Shown in pieces: positions 43,934 through 53,346 of a stretch of 64,000 nucleotides of DNA (position 1 is the stretch's first letter; each line of letters starts with the position of its first letter). The notes beneath the pieces were generated by a model. The model was not told the origin of the DNA. It searched no databases and worked only from the letters and a program-made list of their open reading frames with translations. The DNA lies in the NCBI RefSeq assembly GCF_000429845.1, contig NZ_AUCQ01000014.1, positions 62,001 through 126,000 of the forward strand. Direction: 5' to 3'. The translations under genes were made by a program, and so were the position numbers. Origin of the DNA: Comamonas composti DSM 21721. GTDB taxonomy: Bacteria; Pseudomonadota; Gammaproteobacteria; Burkholderiales; Burkholderiaceae_C.

Positions 43934-45421
43934 ATGTTCTATGCCATTCCTCTGGAGGACAGGCCCAGCTGGCGCAATCCTCCATGGATGACGCTGCTGC
44001 TCATCCTCGTGAACGTGCTGCTGTTCTGGGGGCCGCAGCGCTCGGAGGAGCGCCAGCAGCAGCGCGCGGCCGACTTCTATGCGGCCAGCGTGCTGGCGCG
44101 CATCGAGATTCCGCGCTTCGTGCAGCAGCTTGCAGAAACCGGCTCGCCCTGGGCCGACAAGGCCAGGCTCATGCAAAAGCATGGCGCCACGGCCCAGCTG
44201 CTGCAGCTCATGGAGATGGACGCGGATTTTCAGGCTCGGCTCGGCAGCGGCCAGCTCGTGGACCGCAGCGACCCCGACCATGCCCAGTGGCAGCAGGCCC
44301 GCGCGCGCTATGAGGAATTGCGGCCCGAGCCCTTTACCAGGCGCTGGGCCCAGAGCTATGCCGAGGACGGGCCGCCGCGCCCCTGGACCTGGATCACGGC
44401 CGCCTTCTTGCATGCCAGCCCCGGTCACCTGCTGGGCAATATGCTGTTCCTGTTCATGTTCGGCTTCTCGCTGGAGCTGGCCCTGGGGCGGACCACCTAC
44501 CTCGTGTTTTATCTGCTGGGCGCGCTGGGGGCCTCGGCCCTGGCGGCCTGGGCCTATGCGGGCCAGGGCAGCTACGGCCTCGGGGCCTCGGGCGCGGTCT
44601 CGGCCCTGATGGCCATGTACGCGGTCATGTACCGGCTGCGGCGCATACGTTTTTTCTACCAGTTGCTGTTCTATTTCAACTACGTGCGCGCACCGGCCCT
44701 GATTCTCTTGCCGGCCTGGATTGTGAGCGAGCTGCTGCAGCACCTGCTCAGCGGCCGGGGTGTGGCCTATATGGCCCACCTGGGCGGCCTGCTCACGGGC
44801 GCGGTGCTGATGGGCGCCTTTGTGCGCTGGGGGCAGCGCTGGGGCCTGGGGCGCCGCCCCGCGTCGCCTGCGGCCGGGGAGGTGCGGGCCGAGGCCAGGG
44901 CCAGGCGCTTCGAGCAGCACCTGCTCCAGGCACGGCGCCTGAGCCAGGCGCTGGACATGGAAAACGCCCTGAGCGAATGGCGGGCGGCAGCCCAGCTGCA
45001 GCCCGAGGACCGGGAGGCCTTGCGCGGCTGGTTCGGCGCTGCGAGGTTTGCTCCTGCAAGCGAGGATTTTCACCGCGCCGCGCGTCGCATCTTCCGGCTC
45101 AAGACCCAGGATGCCGACAGCTTGCTCTGGCAGCATGCCTGCTATGTGAGCTATCTGGAGCTCGCCCGGCCCGGCATCCGGATCGCACCCGAAGACATGG
45201 CGCGCCTGGTGCGCCGCTTCACGCGTGCACGCAAATTCGACGATGCCGAAAAGCTGGGCCGGGTCCTGGTGCAGACCGCACCCGATCTGCCCGAACTCGG
45301 CGAGACCCTGGGCATGCTGGTCAACGGCCTGCTGCAGCAAGGGCTTGAGGCCCGCGCCAGGGACTGGCTGCCGCAGCTAAAGATCCTGGCCCCCGCCCAT
45401 CCGGCCTTGAAGCGGGGCTGA
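43934..45421 (+). CDS. Rhomboid-family intramembrane serine protease, with extra domains
   Basis: A 495-residue membrane protein. The catalytic pair is present: Ser219 in GLGASGAVSA and His282 in YMAHLGGLLTG; HLLGNM (165-170) supplies the Asn/His of the oxyanion site. It is longer than a basic rhomboid: residues 40-145 are a soluble insert between the first and second helices, and residues 300-495 are a helical, TPR-like cytoplasmic tail. Rhomboids cut single-pass membrane proteins. The substrate is unknown. Its TGA stop carries a repeat-element end. Confidence 0.85.
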   Translation: MFYAIPLEDRPSWRNPPWMTLLLILVNVLLFWGPQRSEERQQQRAADFYAASVLARIEIPRFVQQLAETGSPWADKARLMQKHGATAQLLQLMEMDADFQARLGSGQLVDRSDPDHAQWQQARARYEELRPEPFTRRWAQSYAEDGPPRPWTWITAAFLHASPGHLLGNMLFLFMFGFSLELALGRTTYLVFYLLGALGASALAAWAYAGQGSYGLGASGAVSALMAMYAVMYRLRRIRFFYQLLFYFNYVRAPALILLPAWIVSELLQHLLSGRGVAYMAHLGGLLTGAVLMGAFVRWGQRWGLGRRPASPAAGEVRAEARARRFEQHLLQARRLSQALDMENALSEWRAAAQLQPEDREALRGWFGAARFAPASEDFHRAARRIFRLKTQDADSLLWQHACYVSYLELARPGIRIAPEDMARLVRRFTRARKFDDAEKLGRVLVQTAPDLPELGETLGMLVNGLLQQGLEARARDWLPQLKILAPAHPALKRG

Positions 45422-45437
45422 GAGCGCGAACACGCTC
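45420..45437 (+). repeat. Solitary repeat-element end fused to a stop codon
   Basis: GAGAGCGCGAACACGCTC matches the right end of MITE copy A at 16 of 18 bases. Its first GA belongs to the rhomboid TGA, the same register as at 7178 and 35640. AGAGCG and CGCTCT in it could form a small stem between the two convergent genes here. Confidence 0.6.
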
Positions 45438-45452
45438 TGAGCCGGTGCGGCC

Positions 45453-46745
45453 TCAGCCATCGGGCTGCTCGCGCAGCAGCCAGCGCACTTCCTGGGTGGC
45501 TTCGCTGTCGGGGTAGCGCGCCTGCAGCGCGGCCAGAATGCTGCGCGCCATGTCCTTGCGGTCCAGCCCCTGGACCAGGGCGCGGGCCGCGAGCTCATAG
45601 GCCTGGGGAATGCTCGCATGGCCGCGAAAACGCTTGTCAAAGCTCTTGATCATGGCCAGGGTGGCCAGGGCATCGCCGTTACGCCACTCGGCACGCGCCA
45701 GGCAAAGAGTCTGCGCTGCATCGTCAAGCACAAAGCCCGCATCCTTGTCGCGGCAGGTCTTGAAGACCTTGAGCGCCTCCGAGGTCTGGCCCTGGCGCAG
45801 CAGCAGGGCGATGAAGCGCCGGCCGTGATCGAGCAGACTTGCGCTCTTGTCGGGCATGAGCAGCAACAGGCGGTGGTAGCGGCGCTGGGCCGCCAGCTCC
45901 TCGGGGCGGGTGCGCTGCTCTTCGTAGGCCAGGCTCAGGGCTGCGGCCATGTCGCCGCCCTGCATGCGCTGGGCGATCTCCTCGTCCAGCATCTGCTGTG
46001 CGGTCTGGGTGGCGGAGCGCGTATCGCTCCAGCCGGAGTCGCGCGAGCCCGCAGGCAGCAGATCTATGCCGAACGCCTCATGGTGCTGGTACATCACATA
46101 GCCGAGCAGGCTGGCCATGACCCAGCTGAAATAAATCATCGCGAAATTCATCAAGGGCAGCAGGATCAGCCCACTGAACATGGGCAGCAGCAGCGTCATC
46201 GCGATCTGCGAGCCACCGCTGAGCAGGAACAGAAACAGGCACAGCAGCAGATAGGGCTTGCCGATGATGCGCACGGTCTCCAGGATCTGGCCCGGGTGCA
46301 TGGCCGAGAAGAAGCTGCCGCTCAGCACAAGGATGATGATGCTTGCGGGCAGCAAAAATGACAGCACGAACAGCGCCAGCTGCGCAAATCCCAGGCTGAC
46401 CCGCGCGCAAAAGCCCACGATGACCACCTGCATGAAGAGAATCGCGAACAGCTTCCAGGGCAGGTTCACCCATTCATCCTCAAGCTGGTGCGGAAAATCA
46501 GCCGCCCGCAGCACACCGCGCGACCCCAGGGCCGTGACCTTGAAGCCATAGCGGCTGGCGGCCAGCAAGATGCCGATTTGCAGCAGCACGATGGCCAGGG
46601 GCGCGGGCAGAAAGAAGATCAGCTTGAACAGCAGGCTGCTCAGGGCCAGAAGCAAGGCATAGGCCAGCGGCTGGGGCTGAAAGGGAAAGGCGAAGAAGCT
46701 GTTGAGCTGGTGCCAGAAGGGTGGCAGGCCTGGTTGTCGGGACAT
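45453..46745 (-). CDS. Membrane protein with a cytoplasmic TPR-like tail
   Basis: A 430-residue protein. The first 240 residues contain about six hydrophobic helices (including YALLLALSSLLFKLIFFL and LFVLSFLLPASIIILVL), similar to DUF4013-like proteins. The rest is soluble and helical, with repeats around DMAAALSLAYEEQ, GQTSEALKVFKTCRD and NGDALATLAMIKSF that look like tetratricopeptide units. It converges with the rhomboid gene, which has a similar tail. I do not recognise its function. Confidence 0.75.
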   Translation of the reverse strand: MSRQPGLPPFWHQLNSFFAFPFQPQPLAYALLLALSSLLFKLIFFLPAPLAIVLLQIGILLAASRYGFKVTALGSRGVLRAADFPHQLEDEWVNLPWKLFAILFMQVVIVGFCARVSLGFAQLALFVLSFLLPASIIILVLSGSFFSAMHPGQILETVRIIGKPYLLLCLFLFLLSGGSQIAMTLLLPMFSGLILLPLMNFAMIYFSWVMASLLGYVMYQHHEAFGIDLLPAGSRDSGWSDTRSATQTAQQMLDEEIAQRMQGGDMAAALSLAYEEQRTRPEELAAQRRYHRLLLLMPDKSASLLDHGRRFIALLLRQGQTSEALKVFKTCRDKDAGFVLDDAAQTLCLARAEWRNGDALATLAMIKSFDKRFRGHASIPQAYELAARALVQGLDRKDMARSILAALQARYPDSEATQEVRWLLREQPDG

Positions 46746-47162
46746 GGTGAAGCGAGCGGGATCAGACCCTTGGCATGCAACGGGCAGGTGCGGTATCCAT
46801 GGTTTTCATAGGCCCTCCTGTTTGTCTGGGCTGGGTGGAATCAAAAAATGAAACTTATTGTTACATGGCTTGATGAGCCCGGCTCCTGCCGGGCCCATGC
46901 ATCAAAAGCGCCTGCCTGCGATGGATGCGCTCCTGTCTTACAGGGACACCTCAATATCCGGCCCGATTGGCTTGATTAACAAGGCAATCGGCTGACTGCC
47001 TGGGGGTGGGCAAAGGTATCATTCGGCGCACTGAATTTCAGCCGCAATAGGTGCAGCTCCCCTTGCCCAAGCTTGTCTTCGCAGGACTTTTTTGGGGTGT
47101 GAGCAGGGCTGGGTCTGAACGCAAAAATGGCGAGCCTGGCGCTTGCAAGAAGGGAAGTCGTC
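46746..47162. other. Non-coding region before the alpha-2-macroglobulin gene
   Basis: About 400 bases between divergent genes, with no convincing frame. A hairpin GCCCGGCTCCTGCCGGGC (46878-46895) has no T-run. AT-rich stretches (46840-46870 and 46965-46985) may be promoters. Nothing else is recognisable. Confidence 0.4.
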
Positions 47163-50100
47163 ATGAATGAGCATGACAAACACATGCAGGCAGACCGGGG
47201 CCGCCGCACCCATCTGCTCTTGGCCCGTTGGGCGCTGGGCCTGGCACTGGGGTCGGTGGCGCTGGGCGTGCAGGCCTTGAGCGTGCGCCAGTTCAACCCC
47301 CAGGGCGAGGTGCAGAAGATCGAGCAGGTGCGCATACAGTTCGATGCGCCGGCGGTGCGCTTTGGCGACCCCAAGGCTGCGGCTCCCGTGACGCTGAGCT
47401 GCAGCGATGCCGCCGCCGCCAAGGGCACGGGCCGCTGGACCGGCGAGCGCGAATGGGTGTTCGACTTCGACAACATCCTGCCGCCGGGCATGCGCTGCAC
47501 GGCCCAGCTGGTGCCTGGCTATCAATCGCCCTCGGGCGAAGCCATCAAGGGCGCTGCCAGCTATCAGTTTCAAAGCGGTGGCCCGCGCGTGGCGCGCGTG
47601 GAGCCCGGCGGCTACTCGTCCGTGGACGAGGAGCAGTATTTCGCGCTCAGGCTTACGGGGCCGGTGACTGCGGCCAGCCTGCAGCAAAACACCTGGTGCA
47701 CGATGGAAGGCCTGGGCGAGCGCATTCCCGTGCGCCTGATCGAGGGCCAGGAGCGCGATGCGCTGCTCAAGCACCGTGGCTGGGACAAGGCCGCAAGCAA
47801 GAATCCCCAGCAATATGCGACTCTTGCCTGCAACCGCCGGCTCACGGCCGGCGTGGAGATGAAGCTGGTGTTCGGCGCCGGCGTGGCCACGCCCGGCGGA
47901 GTCGCGAATCGCCAGAACCAGGTCTTTGAATTCCGCGTGCGCGAGCCCTTCACGGCCGAGTTCAGCTGCCAGCGTGAAAACGCCCAGGCCGCCTGCCTGC
48001 CGATCCGCCCCATGCGCCTGACGTTCAGTGCTCCCGTGCCGCGCAAGCTGGCCGAGGGCATCCGCCTGAGTGGCGGGGCAGCCAAGATCGCTCCCGTGAT
48101 CGAGGGCGAATACGACGAGAAGCTCAGCGAGGACTCCCTGGTCGACAGCCTGAGCTTTGCGGCCACCATGCAGGCCGATGCCAAGTACCGGATCGAGTTG
48201 CCGCCGCAGTTCCAGGATGCAGCTGGCCGCAGCCTGGCGAATGCCCAGATGTTCCCGCTGGACGTGGCCACGGGTGCCATGCCGCCGCTGGCCAAGTTTG
48301 CAGCCTCGCCTTTCGGCATCGTCGAGCGCTATGCCGAGGGCCCCGACGGCCCGGCCCTGCTGCCGGTGACGCTGCGCAACGTAGAGGCCGAGCTCTCGAC
48401 CCAGGCCCTGGATGCAAGCCAGGTGCGCACGCGCCAGGCCGGCAGCGACGCCGACATCATCGCCTGGATGCACAAGGTCGAGGACTACAACTCTTTCGAC
48501 ATAGAGCGCAAGCGCGCAGCGCGCGAGGTTAAGGGCCAGCTGCCGCCCGTCATTGACAACATGAGCCGCGAATGGGTGCAGACGCGCATGCTGTCCCTGC
48601 TGGCCGGCCAGTCCGATGTCAAGACCCTGCAAATGCCCAAGCCCAGCAAGGGCGATCCGCGTCCGTTCGAGGTCGTGGGCATTCCCCTGAACCCCGGCTT
48701 TCATGTGGTCGAGATCGCCTCGCCCATGCTCGGCCAGTCGCTGCTGGACTCCAGCTATGGCGCCAAGCGCAGCATGTATGTGCGCACCACGGCCCTGGTC
48801 ACCAATCTGGCCGTGCATTTCAAGCTGGGCCGCGAAAGCTCGGCCGCCTGGGTGACCACGCTGGACAAGGGCCAGCCCGTGGCGAATGCCCGGGTCCAGG
48901 TCTCGGACTGCAATGGCAAGGCCCTGGTTTCGGCCACCACGGATGCGAATGGCGTGGCGCGCATCGAAGGGCTGTCCCCCGACGAGCCCGCATGCCAGGG
49001 CGTCGGCTGGCGGCAGGCGGCCTACTTCGTGAGCGCGCGTGCCCAGGGCAAGGACGGCCAGCAGGAGCTGGCCTTCACCTGGAGCAACTGGTATCGCGGC
49101 ATCGAGCCCTGGCGCTTCAATCTGCCCACGAACAGCAACCCCCAGCGCGACGAGATCGCCCACACCATCTTCGACCGCAAGCTGCTGCGCGCGGGCGAGA
49201 CCGTGTCCATGAAACATGTGATGCGCACCCAGACCGGTGTGAACCAGGGCGGCTTTGCGCTGCCCGAGCTCAGGCCAGCGCAGCTCGTGATCACCCATGA
49301 GGGCAGCGGCCAGAAATACACCCAGCCCCTGAACTGGCGCAAGACCGCCAGCGGCGGCATGAGCGCCGAAAGCAGCTTTGATGTGCCCAAGGCCGCCAAG
49401 CTCGGCGCCTACAGCGTGGAGCTGCGCATGGCCGACGGCCGGCGCAGCTTCGATACCGGCAGCTTTCGCGTCGAGGAGTTCCGCCTGCCCGTGCTCGAAG
49501 GCCGGGTCGGCCCCGAAACCAAGCAGCCGTTGGTGGGCGTCTCCAGCCTGCCCGTGCAGGTGCAGGTGAACTATGTGTCCGGCGGCGCTGCAGCCAATCT
49601 GCCGGTCAGGGTTTCGGCCCTGGTGCGCAATGCCTGGGTGCAGCGCGCAGACTGGGATGACTACAGCTTCTCGGCCCCGCGTTCGGCCGGCGACAGCACG
49701 CACAGCGACGACGAGGAAGCCACGGCGGCCCAGGACAGCAAGGTCGTGGCCGACAAGCTGGGCGTGGTTCTCGATGGCAACGGTCTGGGCAAGCTCAGGA
49801 TCGACAACCTGCCCAAGCTCAAGGAGCCGCGCGAGCTGCTGATCGAGGCAAGCTATGCCGACCCCAACGGCGAGATCCAGACCCTGAGCAGCACCCACAT
49901 GCTGTGGCCCTCGTCCGTGATTGCAGGCGTGCGTGCCGAAAGCTGGATCAGCACCGCGCGCAAGCTGCAGTTCCAGGCCCTGGCCCTGGGCGTGGACGGC
50001 AAGCCCCTGGCCGGCGTGCCGGTCAAGGTGGAAGCTGTCTCGCGCATCACCACCACCAGTCGCAAGCGTCTGGTCGGCGGCTTTTACAGCTATGACAACC

Positions 50101-53100
50101 AGACTTCGCTCAAATCCATGGGCACGGTGTGCTCGGGCACCAGCGATGCCGCAGGCCTGGTGCAGTGCGAGGCCCAGCTGTCCCAGCCCGGCGAGGTCGA
50201 GCTCATCGTCAAGGCCACGGACAAGGAGGGCCGCGACTCCCTGGCTGCGACCAGCGTCTGGGTCACGCGCCAGGGCGAGCTGTGGTTCGGCGGCGAAGAC
50301 CATGACCGCATGGACGTGCTGCCCGAAAAGCGCAACTACGAGCCCGGCGAGACCGCGCGCTTTCAGGTGCGCATGCCTTTTCGCTACGCCACCGCCCTGG
50401 TGTCCGTGGAACGCGAGGGCATAGTCTCCACCGAGGTCGTGCAGCTCAATGGTCAGAACCCCACGGTGGAGCTCAAGGTCCAGCCCGAATGGGGGCCCAA
50501 TGTCTACGTGAGCGTGATGGCCTTGCGCGGAAGACTGCGCGAGGTGCCCTGGTACAGCTTCTTCACCTGGGGCTTCAAGGCGCCGCGTGAATGGTGGACC
50601 GCGTTCTGGCACGAGGGCAAGGAATACATCGCGCCCACGGCCCTGGTCGATCTGTCCAAGCCCGCCTACCGCCTGGGCGTGGCCGAGATCCGCGTGGGCA
50701 CCAAGGGCCACCGCATCGATGTGAAACTTGCGGCCGACCAGGCCAGCTACCAGGTGCGCGGCAAGGCCAGGGTCACCGTCACGGCCACCTTGCCCGACGG
50801 CAAGCCCGCAGCCGGTGCTGAAGTCGCCTTCGTGGCCGTGGACAAGGCCTTGCTGGAGCTCATGCCCAACGACAGCTGGGATCTGGCCGGCGCCATGCTG
50901 CGCCGCCGTGACTGGGGCGTGAGCACCTCCACCGCACAAATGGAAGTCATAGGCCGGCGCCATTACGGGCGCAAGGCCGTGGCCGCTGGCGGCGGTGGCG
51001 GGCGCAGCCCGGCGCGCGAGCTGTTCGACACCTTGCTGCTGTGGAACCCGCAGGTGGTGCTCGATGCCCAGGGCAAGGCCCAGATCGAGGTGCCCCTCAA
51101 CGACTCGCTGACCAGCTTCGAGCTCGTGGCCGTGGCCGACTATGGCGTGGCCATGTTCGGCACGGGCAGCACCAGCATACGCACGGCCCAGGATCTGCAG
51201 ATCATCAGCGGCCTGCCGCCGCTGGTGCGCGAGGACGACCAGTTCCGCGCCATGATCACGCTGCGCAACACCTCGGCCAAGGCCATGAAGGTGCAGGTCA
51301 CGCCGCGCGCCACCTTGCTGGAGCTCAAGCCCCAGACCGTGGACCTTCCCGCGGGCGAGGCGCGTGAGGTGAGCTGGGAGGTCACGGCTCCGGCCCAGCT
51401 GGGCCAGACCCGCGCCGAGGCCTTGCTCTGGGAGATCGCGGCGCATGACGTCTCGGCAGGTCAGGACGGTAGCAAGGGCGCGAGCGACAGCATCAAGCTC
51501 AGCCAACGCATTGTTGCGTCCGTGCCCCTGACGGTGCAGCAAGGCACGCTGATGCAGGTCGATGGCACGGTCGACCTGCCCGTGGCCCTACCCGGCGATG
51601 CCCTGCCGGGCCGCGGCGGGCTGCGCATGTCCATGGCGCCCAAGCTGGCCGATGGCCTGCCCGGCGTGCGCGACTGGTGGGCGCGCTACCCCTACAGCTG
51701 CCTGGAGCAGGTGACCAGCAAGGCCGTGGGCATGCACGACACGGCCTTGTGGGAAAGCATGATGGCCAAGCTGCCCAACTATCTGGACAGCGACGGCCTG
51801 GCGGCCTACTTCCCGCTGGGCGGCAACAACAACCAGGGCGGCGATACGCTGACGGCCCATTTGCTCAATCTCTCGGCTCTGGCCCAAGGCGTGGACAAGC
51901 GCTTCGTGCTGCCCGCAGAGCAGCGCCAGCAGATGGAGGACGGCTTGATCGCCTTCGTCGAAGGCCGCATCGAGCGCCGCTTCTGGAGCCCGCGCAAGGA
52001 TCTGGACATGCGCAAGCTGGCCGCGATACAGGCGCTGGCGCTGACCGGGCGCGCGAATCCGCGCATGCTCGACAGCATCACCATCGCGCCCAACGACTGG
52101 CCCACGCATACGCTGATCGACTGGGTGGCCTTGCTCAAGCAGATGCGTGAGCTGCCTCAGCGTGACGAAAAGCTGGCCCAGGCCCAGCACATTCTGCGTG
52201 CGCGCCTGAGCTACCAGGGCACGCGCGTGGGCTTTAGCAATGAGGCCGACGACCAGTGGTGGTGGCTGATGCAGAGCCCGGATGTGAACCTGGCGCGCCT
52301 GATGCTCGTGGTCATGGACGATGCCGAGTGGAAGCAGGATCTGCCGCGCATGGCCAACGGCTTCATCTCGCGCCAGAACAAGGGCGCCTGGCGCACGACC
52401 ACGGCCAACCTGTGGGGCACGCTGGCGCTGCAGAGGTTCTCGCAGGTCTTCGAGGCCACGCCCGTGACCGGTACCACCGGCGCTGCGTTGGGCAATGCCC
52501 GGGCTGCGGTGGACTGGAGCCAGGTCGCGCGCCAGCGGGCCAGCGATACCGAGGGTGCAGCCCATGAGGCATCGGCGTTTGGTGCCAGCGTGGCTGTGGG
52601 CCAGCTCAGGAACAACAGCATGTTCCTGCCCTGGAGCGCGCTGGGCCAGGAGCGCCAGGGCCAACTGTCCGTGACCCAGCAGGGCACGGGCAAGCCCTGG
52701 CTCACGCTGCAGTCCGTGGCAGCGGTGCAGCTCAAGGAGGCCTTCAACTCGGGCTACAGCATTACGCGCACGGTCAAGCCCGTGGAGCAGGCCGACAAGA
52801 GCCTGCCTGCGGGCCAGTACTCGCGCGGCGACGTGCTGCGCGTGACGCTGGAGATCCAGGCCAAGACCGACATGACCTGGGTGGCCGTGACCGACCCCGT
52901 GCCCACGGGCGCGACCATTCTGGGCGGCGGCCTGGGCCGCGACTCGGCCATGGCCTCGGGCGGCGAAAAGCGCGAGGGCGAAGGCTGGCTGGCTTTCGAG
53001 GAGCGCAGCTTCGAGTCCTACCGCGCCTACTACCAGTACCTGCCCAAGGGCAAGTCCAAGCTGGAGTACACGCTGCGCCTGAACAATGCAGGCGACTTTG

Positions 53101-53192
53101 CCCTGCCCCCGACCCGGGTCGAGGCCTTGTACGCGCCTGAGATGTTCGGCGAGGCGCCCAATGCGCGCGTCAAGGTGCAGATGCCGAAATAG
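47163..53192 (+). CDS. Bacterial alpha-2-macroglobulin with intact thioester
   Basis: A 2009-residue periplasmic protein of the MG1-type bacterial alpha-2-macroglobulins. A signal peptide (about 12-39, ending GVQA, no lipobox) leads into MG domains, a central A2M segment with ESWISTARKLQFQALA and FTWGFKAPREWW, and the thioester domain with Cys1513-Leu-Glu-Gln1516. The intact CLEQ motif should trap attacking proteases by covalent bonding. The usual partner, penicillin-binding protein 1C, is not encoded beside it. I chose ATG 47163, preceded by GGGAAG; an in-frame ATG 36 bases upstream is possible. A strong terminator follows. Confidence 0.92.
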   Translation: MNEHDKHMQADRGRRTHLLLARWALGLALGSVALGVQALSVRQFNPQGEVQKIEQVRIQFDAPAVRFGDPKAAAPVTLSCSDAAAAKGTGRWTGEREWVFDFDNILPPGMRCTAQLVPGYQSPSGEAIKGAASYQFQSGGPRVARVEPGGYSSVDEEQYFALRLTGPVTAASLQQNTWCTMEGLGERIPVRLIEGQERDALLKHRGWDKAASKNPQQYATLACNRRLTAGVEMKLVFGAGVATPGGVANRQNQVFEFRVREPFTAEFSCQRENAQAACLPIRPMRLTFSAPVPRKLAEGIRLSGGAAKIAPVIEGEYDEKLSEDSLVDSLSFAATMQADAKYRIELPPQFQDAAGRSLANAQMFPLDVATGAMPPLAKFAASPFGIVERYAEGPDGPALLPVTLRNVEAELSTQALDASQVRTRQAGSDADIIAWMHKVEDYNSFDIERKRAAREVKGQLPPVIDNMSREWVQTRMLSLLAGQSDVKTLQMPKPSKGDPRPFEVVGIPLNPGFHVVEIASPMLGQSLLDSSYGAKRSMYVRTTALVTNLAVHFKLGRESSAAWVTTLDKGQPVANARVQVSDCNGKALVSATTDANGVARIEGLSPDEPACQGVGWRQAAYFVSARAQGKDGQQELAFTWSNWYRGIEPWRFNLPTNSNPQRDEIAHTIFDRKLLRAGETVSMKHVMRTQTGVNQGGFALPELRPAQLVITHEGSGQKYTQPLNWRKTASGGMSAESSFDVPKAAKLGAYSVELRMADGRRSFDTGSFRVEEFRLPVLEGRVGPETKQPLVGVSSLPVQVQVNYVSGGAAANLPVRVSALVRNAWVQRADWDDYSFSAPRSAGDSTHSDDEEATAAQDSKVVADKLGVVLDGNGLGKLRIDNLPKLKEPRELLIEASYADPNGEIQTLSSTHMLWPSSVIAGVRAESWISTARKLQFQALALGVDGKPLAGVPVKVEAVSRITTTSRKRLVGGFYSYDNQTSLKSMGTVCSGTSDAAGLVQCEAQLSQPGEVELIVKATDKEGRDSLAATSVWVTRQGELWFGGEDHDRMDVLPEKRNYEPGETARFQVRMPFRYATALVSVEREGIVSTEVVQLNGQNPTVELKVQPEWGPNVYVSVMALRGRLREVPWYSFFTWGFKAPREWWTAFWHEGKEYIAPTALVDLSKPAYRLGVAEIRVGTKGHRIDVKLAADQASYQVRGKARVTVTATLPDGKPAAGAEVAFVAVDKALLELMPNDSWDLAGAMLRRRDWGVSTSTAQMEVIGRRHYGRKAVAAGGGGGRSPARELFDTLLLWNPQVVLDAQGKAQIEVPLNDSLTSFELVAVADYGVAMFGTGSTSIRTAQDLQIISGLPPLVREDDQFRAMITLRNTSAKAMKVQVTPRATLLELKPQTVDLPAGEAREVSWEVTAPAQLGQTRAEALLWEIAAHDVSAGQDGSKGASDSIKLSQRIVASVPLTVQQGTLMQVDGTVDLPVALPGDALPGRGGLRMSMAPKLADGLPGVRDWWARYPYSCLEQVTSKAVGMHDTALWESMMAKLPNYLDSDGLAAYFPLGGNNNQGGDTLTAHLLNLSALAQGVDKRFVLPAEQRQQMEDGLIAFVEGRIERRFWSPRKDLDMRKLAAIQALALTGRANPRMLDSITIAPNDWPTHTLIDWVALLKQMRELPQRDEKLAQAQHILRARLSYQGTRVGFSNEADDQWWWLMQSPDVNLARLMLVVMDDAEWKQDLPRMANGFISRQNKGAWRTTTANLWGTLALQRFSQVFEATPVTGTTGAALGNARAAVDWSQVARQRASDTEGAAHEASAFGASVAVGQLRNNSMFLPWSALGQERQGQLSVTQQGTGKPWLTLQSVAAVQLKEAFNSGYSITRTVKPVEQADKSLPAGQYSRGDVLRVTLEIQAKTDMTWVAVTDPVPTGATILGGGLGRDSAMASGGEKREGEGWLAFEERSFESYRAYYQYLPKGKSKLEYTLRLNNAGDFALPPTRVEALYAPEMFGEAPNARVKVQMPK

Positions 53193-53233
53193 GCCTGCAC
53201 ACCCTGCCTGGATGCTGACCTGGGCAGAAATTC

Positions 53234-53271
53234 AAAAAAGCCCCTGGAGCTTGCGGCACCAGGGGTTTTTT
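53234..53271 (+). terminator. Intrinsic terminator after the alpha-2-macroglobulin gene
   Basis: CCCCTGG (53241-53247) and CCAGGGG (53259-53265) pair, with AAAAAA before and TTTTTT after. It can work in both directions and also lies past the end of the convergent ABC gene. Confidence 0.88.
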
Positions 53272-53346
53272 CATGCCCCCGCAAGCAACCGAATCGGTTC
53301 AGAAACCATGTGCTTGAAGACAGGCCATCAGCGGCCCTGCGTGGAG

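Noticed and set aside
47019-51542. 1507-residue minus-strand open frame across the macroglobulin gene
   Set aside because: Composition is that of an antisense shadow (His, Gly and Ala rich), with no recognisable domain. The sense gene is complete with its thioester motif.
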